From Panaeolus papilionaceus (taxonomy: Eukaryota; Basidiomycota; Agaricomycetes; Agaricales): a stretch of DNA of 64,000 nt. Position 1 is the stretch's first letter; every line of letters starts with the position of its first letter. The DNA lies in NCBI GenBank assembly GCA_015501605.1, contig JADNRZ010000028.1:310001-374000 (forward strand), written 5' to 3'. A program made the position numbers and the translations under genes. This document shows positions 11,850 to 22,085 of the stretch, piece by piece. Below the pieces are notes generated by a model. The model worked only from the letters and a program-made list of their open reading frames with translations, searched no databases and was not told the origin of the DNA.

Positions 11850-12006
11850 TGCACATACTAACAGGAAGTACAAATGAAGAAAAGTCATGTTAAGCATTTT
11901 ATCTTGATTTGTTACTTATTGGTGGCTAAAAAGTTGGGATGTGGGAAAATAGACTTGTACATTTCAAAGCATTTAAATTGAGCAGTATATGTAGTTGCAT
12001 CTGTTA
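11850..12006. other. AT-rich spacer
   Basis: No gene, repeat or motif stands out here. Confidence 0.5.
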
Positions 12007-12246
12007 CACTGCATCTAATGATTTATATATCAAAATAAAGCTAAAAATGAGTAGAATCCAAATATATTTAGAGCGCTTCTGTGCGCGCTTTTATCCTCCC
12101 AAAATAGCAGCTATAGTGTTTGGTCAAACCATATTTTGCGATATCTGTGCCGATAAAATGACCGCACATAAGCGCTCTAATTTGAATTGAACTCTACTCA
12201 TTTTTAGCTTTATTTTGATAAATAAATCATGATTTTTTGTCCAGTG
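12007..12246. mobile_element. MITE with about 60-bp inverted ends (240 bp)
   Basis: The left arm (12018-12078) and right arm (12165-12230) are inverted copies. Shared blocks are ATCAAAATAAAGCTAAAAAT, GAGTAGA and TTAGAGCGCTT. The extreme ends can be extended to CACTG (12007) and CAGTG (12246), with TA on the left and CA on the right, as expected of a decayed Tc1/mariner-type MITE. There is no coding capacity. Confidence 0.75.
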
Positions 12247-12359
12247 CAAGCGTCACAATTAAATAAATGAGCTTGAAAGCAGATTTCTGAAAGTGTCTAA
12301 GTCCCATTTCCCACGCTCTGGCTGAAACATTGGACCATGCCAGCAACTGCCACATCATC

Positions 12360-13280
12360 ACTTCTTTCCTTCCTTCTACCACCATCCCCACCTCTGCACT
12401 CACCACATTTCATGGTTTCCTCTTTATTCATCTGTTGGAAGGGATGGGATGGGATGGTATAGGGTTATTGGTGAGTCTATTCCGTTTTTTTGAGGTTTTT
12501 CTGCTGTTGATTATCCTTCTGCTTGTTCTTTCCTCTCCATTGCTCCCTCTTGTCCGCTTTTTTGACCTTTTCCCTCTTTTATTCTCTGACCTCTCTTCTT
12601 TTCTTTTGCATGTGTCACCTTATAACCTTTCCACCTATGTCTGACCCTCCTTTGATGTTTTTTCCCTACATTTTGGTCTGCTTTTTGCATGTTTTCTGTC
12701 CTCCATGTAGCTTTCTTCTCACTAGTTGCTTCTATTTCTCTCTATTCCTTCTTCTCTTGTCCACTTTTTTGACCTGTTCCCTCTACTATTCTCTGGTCTC
12801 TCTTGTTTCTCTCTCACTATATCTCATCATCTCCTTCCTCCACCTTTCTGAGCCCTGTTTCCTCTTTTGTCCCCATGTTTTAGTCCGCTTTTTTTACATA
12901 TTTTCTGTCCTCCATGTTCTGCTCATGCCTGTTCTTGCTGCTATTCTTCTATCTCTATTCATTTGATTCTATTTCTTTCTTCCTCTTGATCTCTCTATGG
13001 CCTTCACTATCCCCATCATCATTTCTGTTCTTCTTGCTCTGCTTTTTTGATTTTTGGAATTACAATTCCTCTATCCTTTGTCTGTCTTTTCCTCAACTCA
13101 CTCTCTCCCTTAATTTCTATGTTCTATGTTCTTTTTACTCCACTTTTATGGTTTTTACACTGCTGCTCCGCTTTTTTGACTTATTAATATTAGCTTTATT
13201 CTCTCTATTTTTTCTGGCTCTCCATGCCCTTCCTGTCTTGCTGTCCTTTTTCCTATTTTATCTTTTTTACCCATGAGCTG
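12360..13280 (+). repeat. Pyrimidine-rich tract with a recurring GTCCGCTTTTTTGACC core
   Basis: About 900 bp are heavily C/T on the plus strand. A core of the form TTGTCCGCTTTTTTGACCT, usually followed by CCCTCT..TTCTCTG, recurs near 12552, 12675, 12757, 12883, 13040 and 13168, with spacings of roughly 80-160 bp. The open frames crossing it are Leu/Phe/Ser-rich products of the composition and not real genes. Confidence 0.6.
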
Positions 13281-14417
13281 CTTTTATTTTATGTGTAGAA
13301 AATATGCTTGATACTTTGGTAGCACTTTCATGTATTATATAGTTGTGAAAATGAATGTCTTTGCATATTACTGATCTTGTTGTGATTCTTCAGTAGAGTA
13401 CAAGTCAGTGGCAAGGCATTTCAGGCTGTTTTCTGGGCATTTCTAGGTCAACAGAGGGTGTCCCCAGAGCATCCTTGGGGTGCCTTGGTGTAACCTGATA
13501 CTGTAGCCTATGATGTTCCTTGGAGTGTAGAGCGCCTTGGGTAGACCTGAATGCCTTGAGCACCCTGAGCACCCTGCGTGCCCTGGGGAGCCCTAGAGAG
13601 CTGTCAGGCTCCTTCAGTCCAAGAGGCCTTTTCCTGATGTGCTACTTGTTCCAGGGTTTCATTCAATGGGTTTGGGCTCAAATTCCACAAAGAAGCTGAT
13701 TGCTCTCCATTGAACTGTCTCTCACACCTCACTCACTACTAGCTCTTCACTAGCTCCTCAAGTAGTGCAGGAGTGCACACTTACTGAAGAGGATGCTCAG
13801 TGTGAATCAGTTGACAGTAAGCACAGCCTTGGCGTGTCACATCAGTTTGATGGTGCAATTTGGAGCACCTTCAGCCAGTGAGTTCTTCTTTTGGATGCAT
13901 TTTTCAGCATTTCATGTTAATCTTTTATATGTAAGTGTGTCAAGTTCTTCTACCGCTAAACTCACATTCACGGGTTTTGGGCTGAGGCTGAATGGAGCAA
14001 TGGTGAGAACAGTGGGAGTTAAAGCTTGCTGAATTTATTTGCTGCATTACTCAATTCTAGTGCATGGCTGAACCATGGTCCAATCTCGCTCATTGCTCCA
14101 AAAGCAAAGCTCATCAGGTATATGCATGAAACCAGGGAGCTCAATTCTAGGGCATGGTGGATAGGGTAAAGGCAGTGTTTCAATCTTCAGAGGTGCAGAA
14201 TGAGGAGCCAACAGCTTATGTCAATGGCAAGAGTGTGGTGAAGTTCGTCATTCGCCACCAGTGGAATGAGTGGATGAAGGAAGGGTGTTAGGGTATGTAT
14301 CGCTTGTTTCCTACCTTGGATAGATAACTTACATTTCTTGACTTAGAAGGTCCTCTCGTGTTGACACTGCTCAACACTCATCCCCCATTCATTAGCCCAT
14401 CATCTGTACTTCATGTA
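13281..14417. other. Intergenic stretch with a second TGCCTTG-type array and a tiny ORF
   Basis: At 13440-13600 there is a degenerate array (CCTTGGGGTGCC, CCTTGAGCACCCTGAGCACCC) related to the one at 11690-11815. An ORF of 45 codons at 14155-14292 starts MVDRVKAVFQ. It has reasonable codon use but no recognisable domain, so it may be a gene fragment. Nothing else is supported. Confidence 0.35.
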
Positions 14418-14624
14418 CAGTGATGGACAAAACCCTTTCAATGTTTTGCACTTTTGGAAAGAAGGATGAATAACTCAACAACCAGACAAGATAAAATCAC
14501 GAAATTTTAAAGGTAGGTAGACTTGCATGTGAGGTATCCAAATATATACACATCATTATGTAATCATGATTTGTTCCTGTACAATAAATCATTTTATCAC
14601 CTCACGTCATTGAAAGGGTTTTGT

Positions 14625-15187
14625 AGGACCCCTGATAATGCTGCCAAAGGCCTGATCCCCCAAGACGATTTTTGTTGGAACTCAGCATTTCCATTTTAGG
14701 CTGAATTTGTCGCAATTGACTTGGGCATTCCACCAATATCAAGATTTTGTCGGGACCTTGGGATCAGGCATGGGGTTTTTGGCACACCTTTGTAGACCAT
14801 TTTGGGACTTGGGAATAGGTTGTTTTTTCTCAAATTAGCCTAATAACTACTTAAAGTGCAATGTATGCTCCAAATCTCTCAATTTCATTCAAAAATCACT
14901 GCCGATTTGTGTCTGAGGCTCCAAATTAGTGTTTACTTCAAGGTATCTTACTGTTCCATATTGAACTCCTGCTAACAGTTTAACCCATATCTCTAGGTTA
15001 AACTGTTATTTGTCGGAAACTCCGGATGAGATCGACCCTCCCAAAGGTACTTTTGTTGGGACTATGGACTGAGGGATTTTGCCCAATTTGACAGCTTTTG
15101 TCGAAATTTGGATCAGTGATTTGGCCGAAAAATCTCAACTTTTGTCGAAATCCAGCTCAGGCCCCTCCCAGCATTATCAGGGGTCCT
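14625..15187. mobile_element. hAT-like MITE (563 bp)
   Basis: Perfect 19-bp inverted ends, AGGACCCCTGATAATGCTG, are flanked by an exact 8-bp duplication, GGTTTTGT (14617-14624 and 15188-15195). Eight-base duplications are characteristic of hAT elements. There is no ORF. Removing it and one duplication copy restores the inner end of the left arm of Tc1 element 2. Confidence 0.9.
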
Positions 15188-15227
15188 GGTTTTGTCCCTC
15201 TCAAAAATTAAATACTATTTTCTAAAT

Positions 15228-16244
15228 TTAGTACTTGGTATAGCCTCCCTTGGCCTGTAACACAGCAGCAACCCTCTGAGGCATACTCTGTATCAGATTC
15301 TGACACACAGAAGCTGGGATCTTGTTCCATTCCTCTTCCACCCTAGTCCATAACTCTGAAATGCTAGAAGGAGCATTTTCATACTCTGCAAGCCTTGCCT
15401 TGAGGTAAACCCAAAGGTGTTCTATGGGGTTAAGGTCTGCAGATTGAGGGGGCCATATCATCAACTTCATACCACTGTTTTCTAGCCATTCCATGGCCTT
15501 CTTGCTCTTGTGTTTGGGGTCATTGTCTTGCTGAAAAACCACATCTTCTGGATTTTTGCCATAGTATTCCAGAGTTTGCTGGAGTTCATCATCCAAAATG
15601 GATACATATAGGTCTGCATCCATCCTCCCATCAATCTTGGTACCAAATCCAACTCCATCCCAAAGCATACAGCCCCAAAACATCAGATTTCCTCCACCAA
15701 ATTTTACTGTCCCCTGCACCAGCCTATCACTAAGCCCCTCTCCTGGCTTTTTCCACACCCATTTCCTCCCATCTGACCCCAATCTATTGATTTTGGTCTC
15801 ATCTGTCCATAAAACCTGTTTGTAGTCCTCCACAGTCCAGTGTTGGTGGGCCAATGCAAAGTCCAACCTGAGTTCCCTATGTCACTTGGTGAGTTTGGGC
15901 CGTTTTTGCTTGACTACAGCCTTCATCCCCATTTTTTGGAGCTCTCAGTGCACAGTTTTAGATGATAGGAGTTTGTTGGTAACATCCTGGAGGATTTTGG
16001 TGACCTCAGCAGCATTGTCTGCCTTGTGAGAAGTGATAAGGTGGGTAGCATATTGGATATTGGAGGGAGAAAGCTTGTGAGGGCGGCCACCAGTTGACTT
16101 GGGAAGGTCAGAACAGTATTTGGCACAAATTCTAGATATAGTAGAATCAGAAACACCAGTGTTTTCCCTGATTTGGGGGTAGGGTGTTCCCTTTAGAAGA
16201 AGAGCAATGACATCATCTTGCTTGGAGGAAGGGACAGTGTGCAT
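15228..16244 (-). pseudogene. Tc1 transposase 2 (DD34E), two nonsense codons
   Basis: The ATG at 16244 (MHTVPSSKQ) gives a protein of about 338 aa, typical for Tc1. It has a helix-turn-helix with STGGRPHKL, then the DDE_3 domain: WTDETKI, FQQDNDPKHKS, and SADLNPIEHLW with the catalytic Glu. It ends GGYTKY. In-frame TGA codons stand at 15945-15947 (KTVH-stop-ELQKMGM) and 15882-15884 (KLTK-stop-HREL). Both sites are Arg in relatives and fit CGA to TGA. There are no frameshifts. It is related to, but clearly distinct from, the transposase at 4367-5410. Confidence 0.92.
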
Positions 16245-16585
16245 GGTGAAATAATGAATTGTGGGGCATGAGATGTAAAGTACTTGAGTATATATACTAT
16301 TTAGAAGCAAGTCATGTGATTTTATTTGGCTGTATTTGTTCATAATCAATGAAATCACATGATTGCACAGTGAGGGACAAAACCCTTTCAATGTCATGAG
16401 GTGATAAAATGATTTATTGTACAGGAACAAATCATGATTACATAATGATGTGTATATATTTGGATACCTCACATGCAAGTCTACCTACCTTTAAAATTTC
16501 GTGATTTTATCTTGTCTGGTTGTTGAGTTATTCATCCTTCTTTCCAAAAGTGCAAAACATTGAAAGGGTTTTGTCCATCACTGTA

Positions 16586-17399
16586 TTCTTTCATCTATTT
16601 TAGTTTAACTCCTTACATTCATTCATACCTTCGTAGCACACTGGATATTGTTATTCTCTCATTTCTAACACTATCCATACACTGTCATTATTAGTTTACA
16701 TTTACTTTGAGCAGTAACATAGTAATAAAAGTTATTGTCTCATCCTAGGTGTGAAACCTGTCACATTCTTCTTAGTTTACTTTATGTGCATGTAAAAGAA
16801 ATCATTTTAAATGAAAGTCAACTTACACGCGCTATCAGTTCTTTGTACACATGCATGTGCACACACACATTCACTTATGCACACTTGCTTTCACACACAC
16901 ACTCACACTCATGCTTGCGCATTCACATGTGCATTCAACCAGAGAGGTCAGGGATGCTCTTGTCATAGGTAGACTTTTGTAGAACAAAGGAGAACTACCT
17001 AGGGTAATTAGTTCAATTGTATAAATACAACTTTAACAGATCAAATAAGTTGTTAACTTTTACCCCAAATATTTCACATGAACTTAAGTTCTTTCAAGAC
17101 TTCGCTTGTATTCAATCTGCTCTACGACCTCAGTCCAATAATCAGATATTTTCATAACATACTGATTGATATATTCAAGGTAAATTCATTCTTCGTACTA
17201 ACTCAATTTGCTTTAGGACTCACAACCTGACTTCAGGTTTGACTATATCAACTAAATTCATCCTGTGTATTCTAAGGATTACACCAGCATTACAGTCAAA
17301 CCATAACACTGGTGCACACATTGGTGTTTCCTACTTTAGCAGATTGGGTACATTTCTATTCTATTTCACATTTCTTTTCACTATTTTTAGGTATACAAT
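16586..17399. other. AT-rich spacer with a CA-rich microsatellite
   Basis: A degenerate CACACA/CACTCA stretch occupies about 16855-16930. The rest is AT-rich without a gene. Its right end could hold the promoter of the gene starting at 17400. Confidence 0.5.
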
Positions 17400-18925
17400 A
17401 TGCCTCAAAACAGTCAAGGTCTTCATCAACCTTGTGCTCAAACACAAGTAGATCCTGACTCAGCTTTGACATCTCCTGTGGTCCAGGAGCTGTCCACTCC
17501 ATTGAATGCATCCAATGCAATGGTTAATGCACCTGCATCTGCAGTACAGATGCCTGGATTGTTTGCTCCGCCTGGGATGGCTACAGCCCCCAATCCTGAC
17601 AACCCAAGTATCACACTGAGAACAACCATGATGCCTTGCCAATCTCCAAATCCATTCCTTACATCAACACCTACACTGCCAACAGGACATTTAGCACAGG
17701 GCCTCCAGCAGGGTGGTACAATACAGTCACTGTTTCCAGCTCAATTGTTGAGGAACACACATTTAGCACAGACAAATAATCCCTTCACACCTCCCAATTG
17801 TATTACAGTCCTGACAACAGTTGGAACTGCATCAGCTCCTTATCATAGTCTGGAAGTATTGGGTCCAGCTAACTTTGGACCCTCAGTTTCACAACATGAC
17901 TTATGGGATGACATGGATGATCTTCCTACAGATCCAGTTGCAGGGGAGTTCTTACCTGATAATAATGATAATGACAACGGTGAGTTTTTACTGGATATAG
18001 CAGAGGAGGATGACCTTTCCTACACAACAGGATCACATGCTTCGGCACCCCCAACAATGGTATCTTTGGGAACAGCAGTGTCATACCAACAGCCTCGACT
18101 GGAAGCTCCATTGATTGCTTCAGGAGGACGAGGGGGGCAGCCATTGTGTTATGGTGCAGCTGTACACAAATTAGGGCCTGTCAGTCATCATGTAGGAAAT
18201 GTTATTTCATATGGGAGGTACAGTTACACTTTCTCTGCTACAGTGCTAGCTCACAACTTTCAAGGAACAGCACAGGAGTTCAAGGAGTATAGGGAAAGGT
18301 ACAGGTGAGTTGTTGAAATAGTGTCAACGGCTTACAAAGGGAGGTGTGGTGGAATGAGGGAACACAGAGGTTCAGTAGGGGAGCATGAGTGGATCTGAGG
18401 CGTGCATTTGAGATATTGACAGCATTGTTTAACAATTTGTTCTGTGGGAATAACGATATCATACATTGCTTTAAAGCTGATCGTGATAAATTCTGGGAAT
18501 TGAATAGTGAGTTGTTGATGTTGTGAAACGATAATGAGGAAGGATTCACAGTGTTAGGGGTAAGATCACCCATGCTACCTTGGTGGGGTCCTGAGGGGGA
18601 TTTGAATTTATTTTTGACAGCAAATGACTTTGAAGTTTTTGGAGCTGCATATAGGTCTGAAGTTGAGCATTATCTGAGTCAGGTATATGTCGCTTATTCA
18701 TCCCTTCGACCATTATCCCCAAGAGCAGGAAGTGCAGGACAACCTAATCACCAGCGTGCAGGTGTAGTAATCCAATCACTGCCTGTTTCAGTGAGGTCAA
18801 CATCTTTGAGTATGCAGGAGGGATCAATATGCGCTCCGCCAGAGTGGCATGCACCAGTACATTCTGACTGTCACAGGTTATGCCTTCCACCAATGATTCA
18901 AATCATCGTGAACAGTGATGCTTGA
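17400..18925 (+). pseudogene. Unrecognised gene, probably decayed
   Basis: An open frame of 302 codons (17400-18308) starts MPQNSQ. It is Pro/Thr/Gln-rich, has an acidic patch near residues 180-205 (DLWDDMDDLP, then EFLPDNNDNDNGEF), and runs into a consensus donor GTGAGT at 18305. A second coding stretch (18408-18925) has conserved-looking sequence (AFEILTALFNNLF, SPMLPWWGPEGD, DFEVFGAAYRSEVEHYLSQ) but is interrupted by TGA at 18524-18526, again compatible with CGA. I could not join the two by a clean intron. The family is unknown. The setting suggests a transposon-borne gene. Confidence 0.4.
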
Positions 18926-19232
18926 GGTCTTGCCAACCAAGTCAACTAAATTCTACAGTGTTTGGACTGTCAGCACAAACAACGTCTAGTAATAGGCTTC
19001 AAGCAATGTTTGGACGAAGCCCGCAACAGGTTCTGGTCCAGACAGGGGGGGGAGGATACCCTTCAGATGATGATGATAGGAGCGATGATGATGGAAATGG
19101 AAACCCTAGACAAACCCCGATCCCACAGGCACCTTGACATTGACGAACTGAAGGCAAAACAGCTAGACAAACAAACCTGGTATCAATTATTCCTCAGCCA
19201 CAATTCAATATGAAACTGAGAACTTTACTCTA
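18926..19232 (+). other. Tail of the decayed gene
   Basis: Short coding-like fragments in shifting frames occur here, including an acidic SDDDDRSDDDGN stretch near 19060-19100. They may be the 3' end of the gene at 17400, but no continuous frame exists. Confidence 0.3.
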
Positions 19233-19920
19233 GCCCAAATGTTTCAGCTGAGCCTCAGCTGAGCCTCAGCTTATCAGGTCAATTAATTCTATTACTAAAA
19301 CTAGTAGAGAATGGTTTTTTTTGGTGTAAAATGAGGCTCAGCTGAGGCTCACCTGATACTCAACTGAGCCTCAGTTCAGCTGAATCTCAGTTGATTACTT
19401 ATCACCTGAGGTTCAGCTGAGCTGGTTACAGTACTTTGCACTGGCCCAGGTCATTCTCAGTTGCCTGTCAATGTGTAGTGTGAGAATATGTGACAATCTC
19501 ATGTCACACATTGCACTATTCTATTTTATCATGTGTGAAACCTTTAGGATCCTGTTTATATGTTTGTGACAATGATTGTGACAGTCTACACATATTGTCA
19601 CATGTTACATAAATGTGAAACTGTATAACATAGCTGTGACACTAGTATTTCAAGGAAATTGTTTGTATGTACATAGATATGACCAACTCTAATTGTCACA
19701 TGGTCTTTGGTGACAGATGGTCCTGAACTATCACACTTGCTTTCTACTATCAAACAATACCATCAAGCAACTCTCTTATACCTATCAAAGTTAGAGTTCT
19801 ACTGATGCTCAGCTGAGGTTCACTGATGTTCAGCTGATAAACATATGTTTATTTTCAAAATCTATGGTTATACTGAGGTTCAGCTGAGTCTCAGCTGATG
19901 AGCCAATCCTCAGCTGAAGC
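19233..19920. repeat. CAGCTGAG-rich degenerate repeats enclosing TGTGACA-type repeats
   Basis: Two clusters of CAGCTGAG/CTCAGCTGAGG (19233-19425 and 19803-19915) flank a region (19465-19740) where TGTGACA/TGTCACA recurs about ten times. The octamer is part-palindromic, so both strands carry it. The arrangement resembles a small element with repeat-rich ends, but I see no exact boundary or duplication. Confidence 0.55.
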
Positions 19921-19934
19921 TGAAAGGCTTGTGT

Positions 19935-20290
19935 CAGTGGAAAGTACTGGTGCACTCTCCTCTTGAGTGTGTTTGTGCACACTATCAAATGTGGTCTGCA
20001 CATGCAAAATGTATGTGCACACTTCAAAAATCTTATTTTAACCTATATTTGTAGAAGAGCACCACTGGAATCTCTATGTGCACTCCAAATCTGTATGTGC
20101 ACTCCCAAAATGTAGATGCACACACCACATTTTCAGATATGCACTCCGAAAATGACCTGCTTTGAATGCACACACCTCATATTTCTACACACACACACTC
20201 AACACATATATGCACACTCCATAATCTTAACTTATGCATCAAATCTAGTGGGCCATCTATGCACACATGCAAATGAATAAAATTGCAGAT
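19935..20290 (+). repeat. Degenerate TATGTGCACTCC repeats
   Basis: At least eight units such as TGTGCACTCCAAAATC or ATGCACACACC occur with spacings of about 22-35 bp. They follow directly on the CTGAG/TGTGACA block. Confidence 0.55.
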
Positions 20291-20589
20291 CACTTACCAT
20301 ATATCACAAGGTAACTGGTGATCTAAGGGTGAATTACAAGCTGGTGCTGCATGATGCTGTTCATATTAAGTTCTCCATTATTTTAAGATGTAGTACAAGG
20401 TAAGGAGTACATGGATTTTTCACCTGCTTTACCCCAGTGTCCCTCCATCAAGTCTGCAGGTTGTTGCGAACCTGGTTATGATGCTCTGTGGACTGACTTT
20501 GCAGGTAAGGGAACTATGCATGAAGAACTGAGTACTTTCCATGGAACTCACAGATATGTAGTGGTTACATTGGTATACTAGTGGGTGTT
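20291..20589 (+). other. Possible orphan exon, otherwise no gene
   Basis: 20405-20511 reads KEYMDFSPALPQC...GYDALWTDFA and ends at a GTAAGG donor, so it may be an exon of a lost gene. No partner exons are visible and no family is recognised. Confidence 0.25.
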
Positions 20590-20599
20590 ATTAATAAAA

Positions 20600-21110
20600 A
20601 CCAGGTGGTAGGGATGGGTGGTCCGGATGGGTGGTCAGGTGGTTGGGTGGGGGAAACAGGGGGACCAGGTCGTATAGTTTATATTGTAGATGACCAGGTG
20701 GTGAGGGTGGGGGGGGAATGGATAGCAAGCAGGTGATGGGGTAGCATAGCATAGCATGGGGTATAGGTGTTGGATGGTGTAGTGGTCATGTGATTGGAGA
20801 GCGGGTGGTGGGCAGGTGGTAGGTAGGGCAAGCGGTCATGTAATAGGGCAGATGGAGCAGCCAGTCATGTAATGGGAGAGTGGGTGGAGGGGGTAGGTAG
20901 GTAGGGCAAGCGGTCAGAGTATGTGGCTGAAGCAGCCGGTCATGGGAAGGCAAGTGGTCAGAGCACGTGGATGGAGCAGCCAGTGTTGTAATGGGAGAGT
21001 GGGTGGTTGGGGTAGGTAGATCAGGCAAGCAGTCAGAGCATGTTGCTCAAGCAGCCAGTGTTGTAGTTGGAGAGCAGGTGCAGGGCAGGGGGGCAGGTAG
21101 AGTAAATGAC
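20600..21110 (+). repeat. G-rich minisatellite (GGTGGGTAGG-like)
   Basis: Units such as GGGAGAGTGGGTGG, GGTAGGTAGGGCAAGC and GGTCATGTAATGGGAGAG repeat imperfectly with a period of about 55-70 bp. Composition and motif resemble the termini of KDZ element 2. The plus strand is strongly G-rich. Confidence 0.65.
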
Positions 21111-21492
21111 TAGGATAACATATAGTGGGTAGTCAACAAATGGGTTTGTTAGTAAGTGTACTCTAACAAAGCAGTTAAGTTTGTTACCTCGAGTGTGTGC
21201 AAAAAGGGTTGATTATTGAATGACTGGGCGGTCATTGTTTAGTTGGAGCAGGCAACCTGTGATACAATGACCAGGGCCGCTTGGTGATTGTGATGCAGGA
21301 TACTACCAACAGGCGAACATCGTAAATTTTTTCATTGGCTGATTATCAATAGTGGCCTACCCTCGTGTAGTTTACCAAACACCATCAAACGTACAACAAT
21401 CGTCACCTGCAAGCCATTTTTTTTCCTTCTTTCCAACCACCTCCACTTCTACTGATCTTCCTGATCTCCTCCATCTACTCCATCCTTTTCAA

Positions 21493-22085
21493 ATGGCATC
21501 CTTCGAATTTAACGTTGATCACTTCAAGTCAACTCTGGCAGCTGTTGATGAACAGTTAGCTGGAGCACTTGACCCAGGCAAAGAGCACGAACTACTGGCA
21601 ACATTGACCATGATAGCGCCTCAACTTGTATGTAAAATTTTTCTGCCCCTTTTTTTGATTTTACTGAGACCATACAGGAGTATCTTCAGTTGTGCATCAA
21701 ACTTGCACATTCCAGTAGCACAGCTATTCCAGCTGAGATCCAGCGCTACTGGAGGGAGTCGTCACCGCTTGCCTGGATATTTTGGGTTGCACTTCACTTT
21801 GGGGAGTTAGTAGAGGCACAGGGCACGAGGGATAAGAAATGGACCACTGATATCTCAAGCAAGCTGGAGGAATGGAGGGAGAAAAAGGCAGCGAAGCCAA
21901 AGCAGAAGGCGGCCAGTGGAACACCAACTGGCATTCAACCTCCCCAAGCAGCCAGTCCAGTACAACCTGGAACGGGTCCTGCTACGTTGCAGGCTGCTCT
22001 CCTGGCTGCTCCCCCTGCTCATGCAACTCCCCCTATGTGTCAGGTGGCTGTGACCAGCAAACAAGGGACTGTACATCCGCCCGGT
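21493..22085 (+). pseudogene. Truncated homologue of KDZ gene 4
   Basis: Exon 1 is 21493-21627 (45 codons, MASFEFNVDHF). Intron 21628-21677 has GTATGT..CAG ends. Exon 2 starts GAGTATCTTCAG at 21678. The intact gene at 32028-35011 has a 43-codon first exon (MANFDAEHF), an intron at the same place and a second exon starting EYL. The shared signature is IP..I/V.R.W..SSP.AW.FWV.LHF..LV. After a Lys-rich and a Pro/Ala-rich stretch the frame enters the terminal repeat of KDZ element 2 at 22086. The downstream zinc-cluster region is missing. It marks a second, related KDZ element. Confidence 0.72.

Larger units (their letters stand above)
14418..16583 (-). mobile_element. Tc1-type DNA transposon 2 with about 210-bp terminal repeats
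   Basis: The element starts CAGTGATGGACAAAACCC and ends with its reverse complement, flanked by TA (14416-14417, 16584-16585). Inverted arms run 14418-14624 (plus 15196-15200 once the MITE is removed) and 16372-16583. Each arm carries the block ACAAAACCCTTTCAATG at its outer end and the inverted block CATTGAAAGGGTTTTGT at its inner end. Inside is one transposase gene on minus. A hAT-like MITE is inserted at the inner edge of the left arm. Confidence 0.92.
20590..22085 (+). mobile_element. Terminal part of KDZ-type element 1, truncated
   Basis: A G-rich minisatellite end (20600-21110) is followed by an inward-facing gene (21493 onward). That gene is a homologue of the gene found at the right end of KDZ element 2 (32028-35011). 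The sequence breaks off at 22085, where the terminal repeat of element 2 begins. The rest of element 1 is not found beyond element 2. Confidence 0.6.

Noticed and set aside
12330..13276. Three overlapping plus-strand ORFs rich in Leu, Phe and Ser that look like membrane proteins
   Set aside because: They come from the pyrimidine-rich repeat tract. The composition is uniform in all frames, with no start context or homology.
13793..14032. ORF of 79 codons with a hydrophobic start
   Set aside because: No repeat, domain or splice context supports it; length is within chance expectation.
16855..16930. Possible CRISPR-like or regulatory array
   Set aside because: It is a plain CA-rich microsatellite; the genome is eukaryotic and there are no spacer-repeat features.
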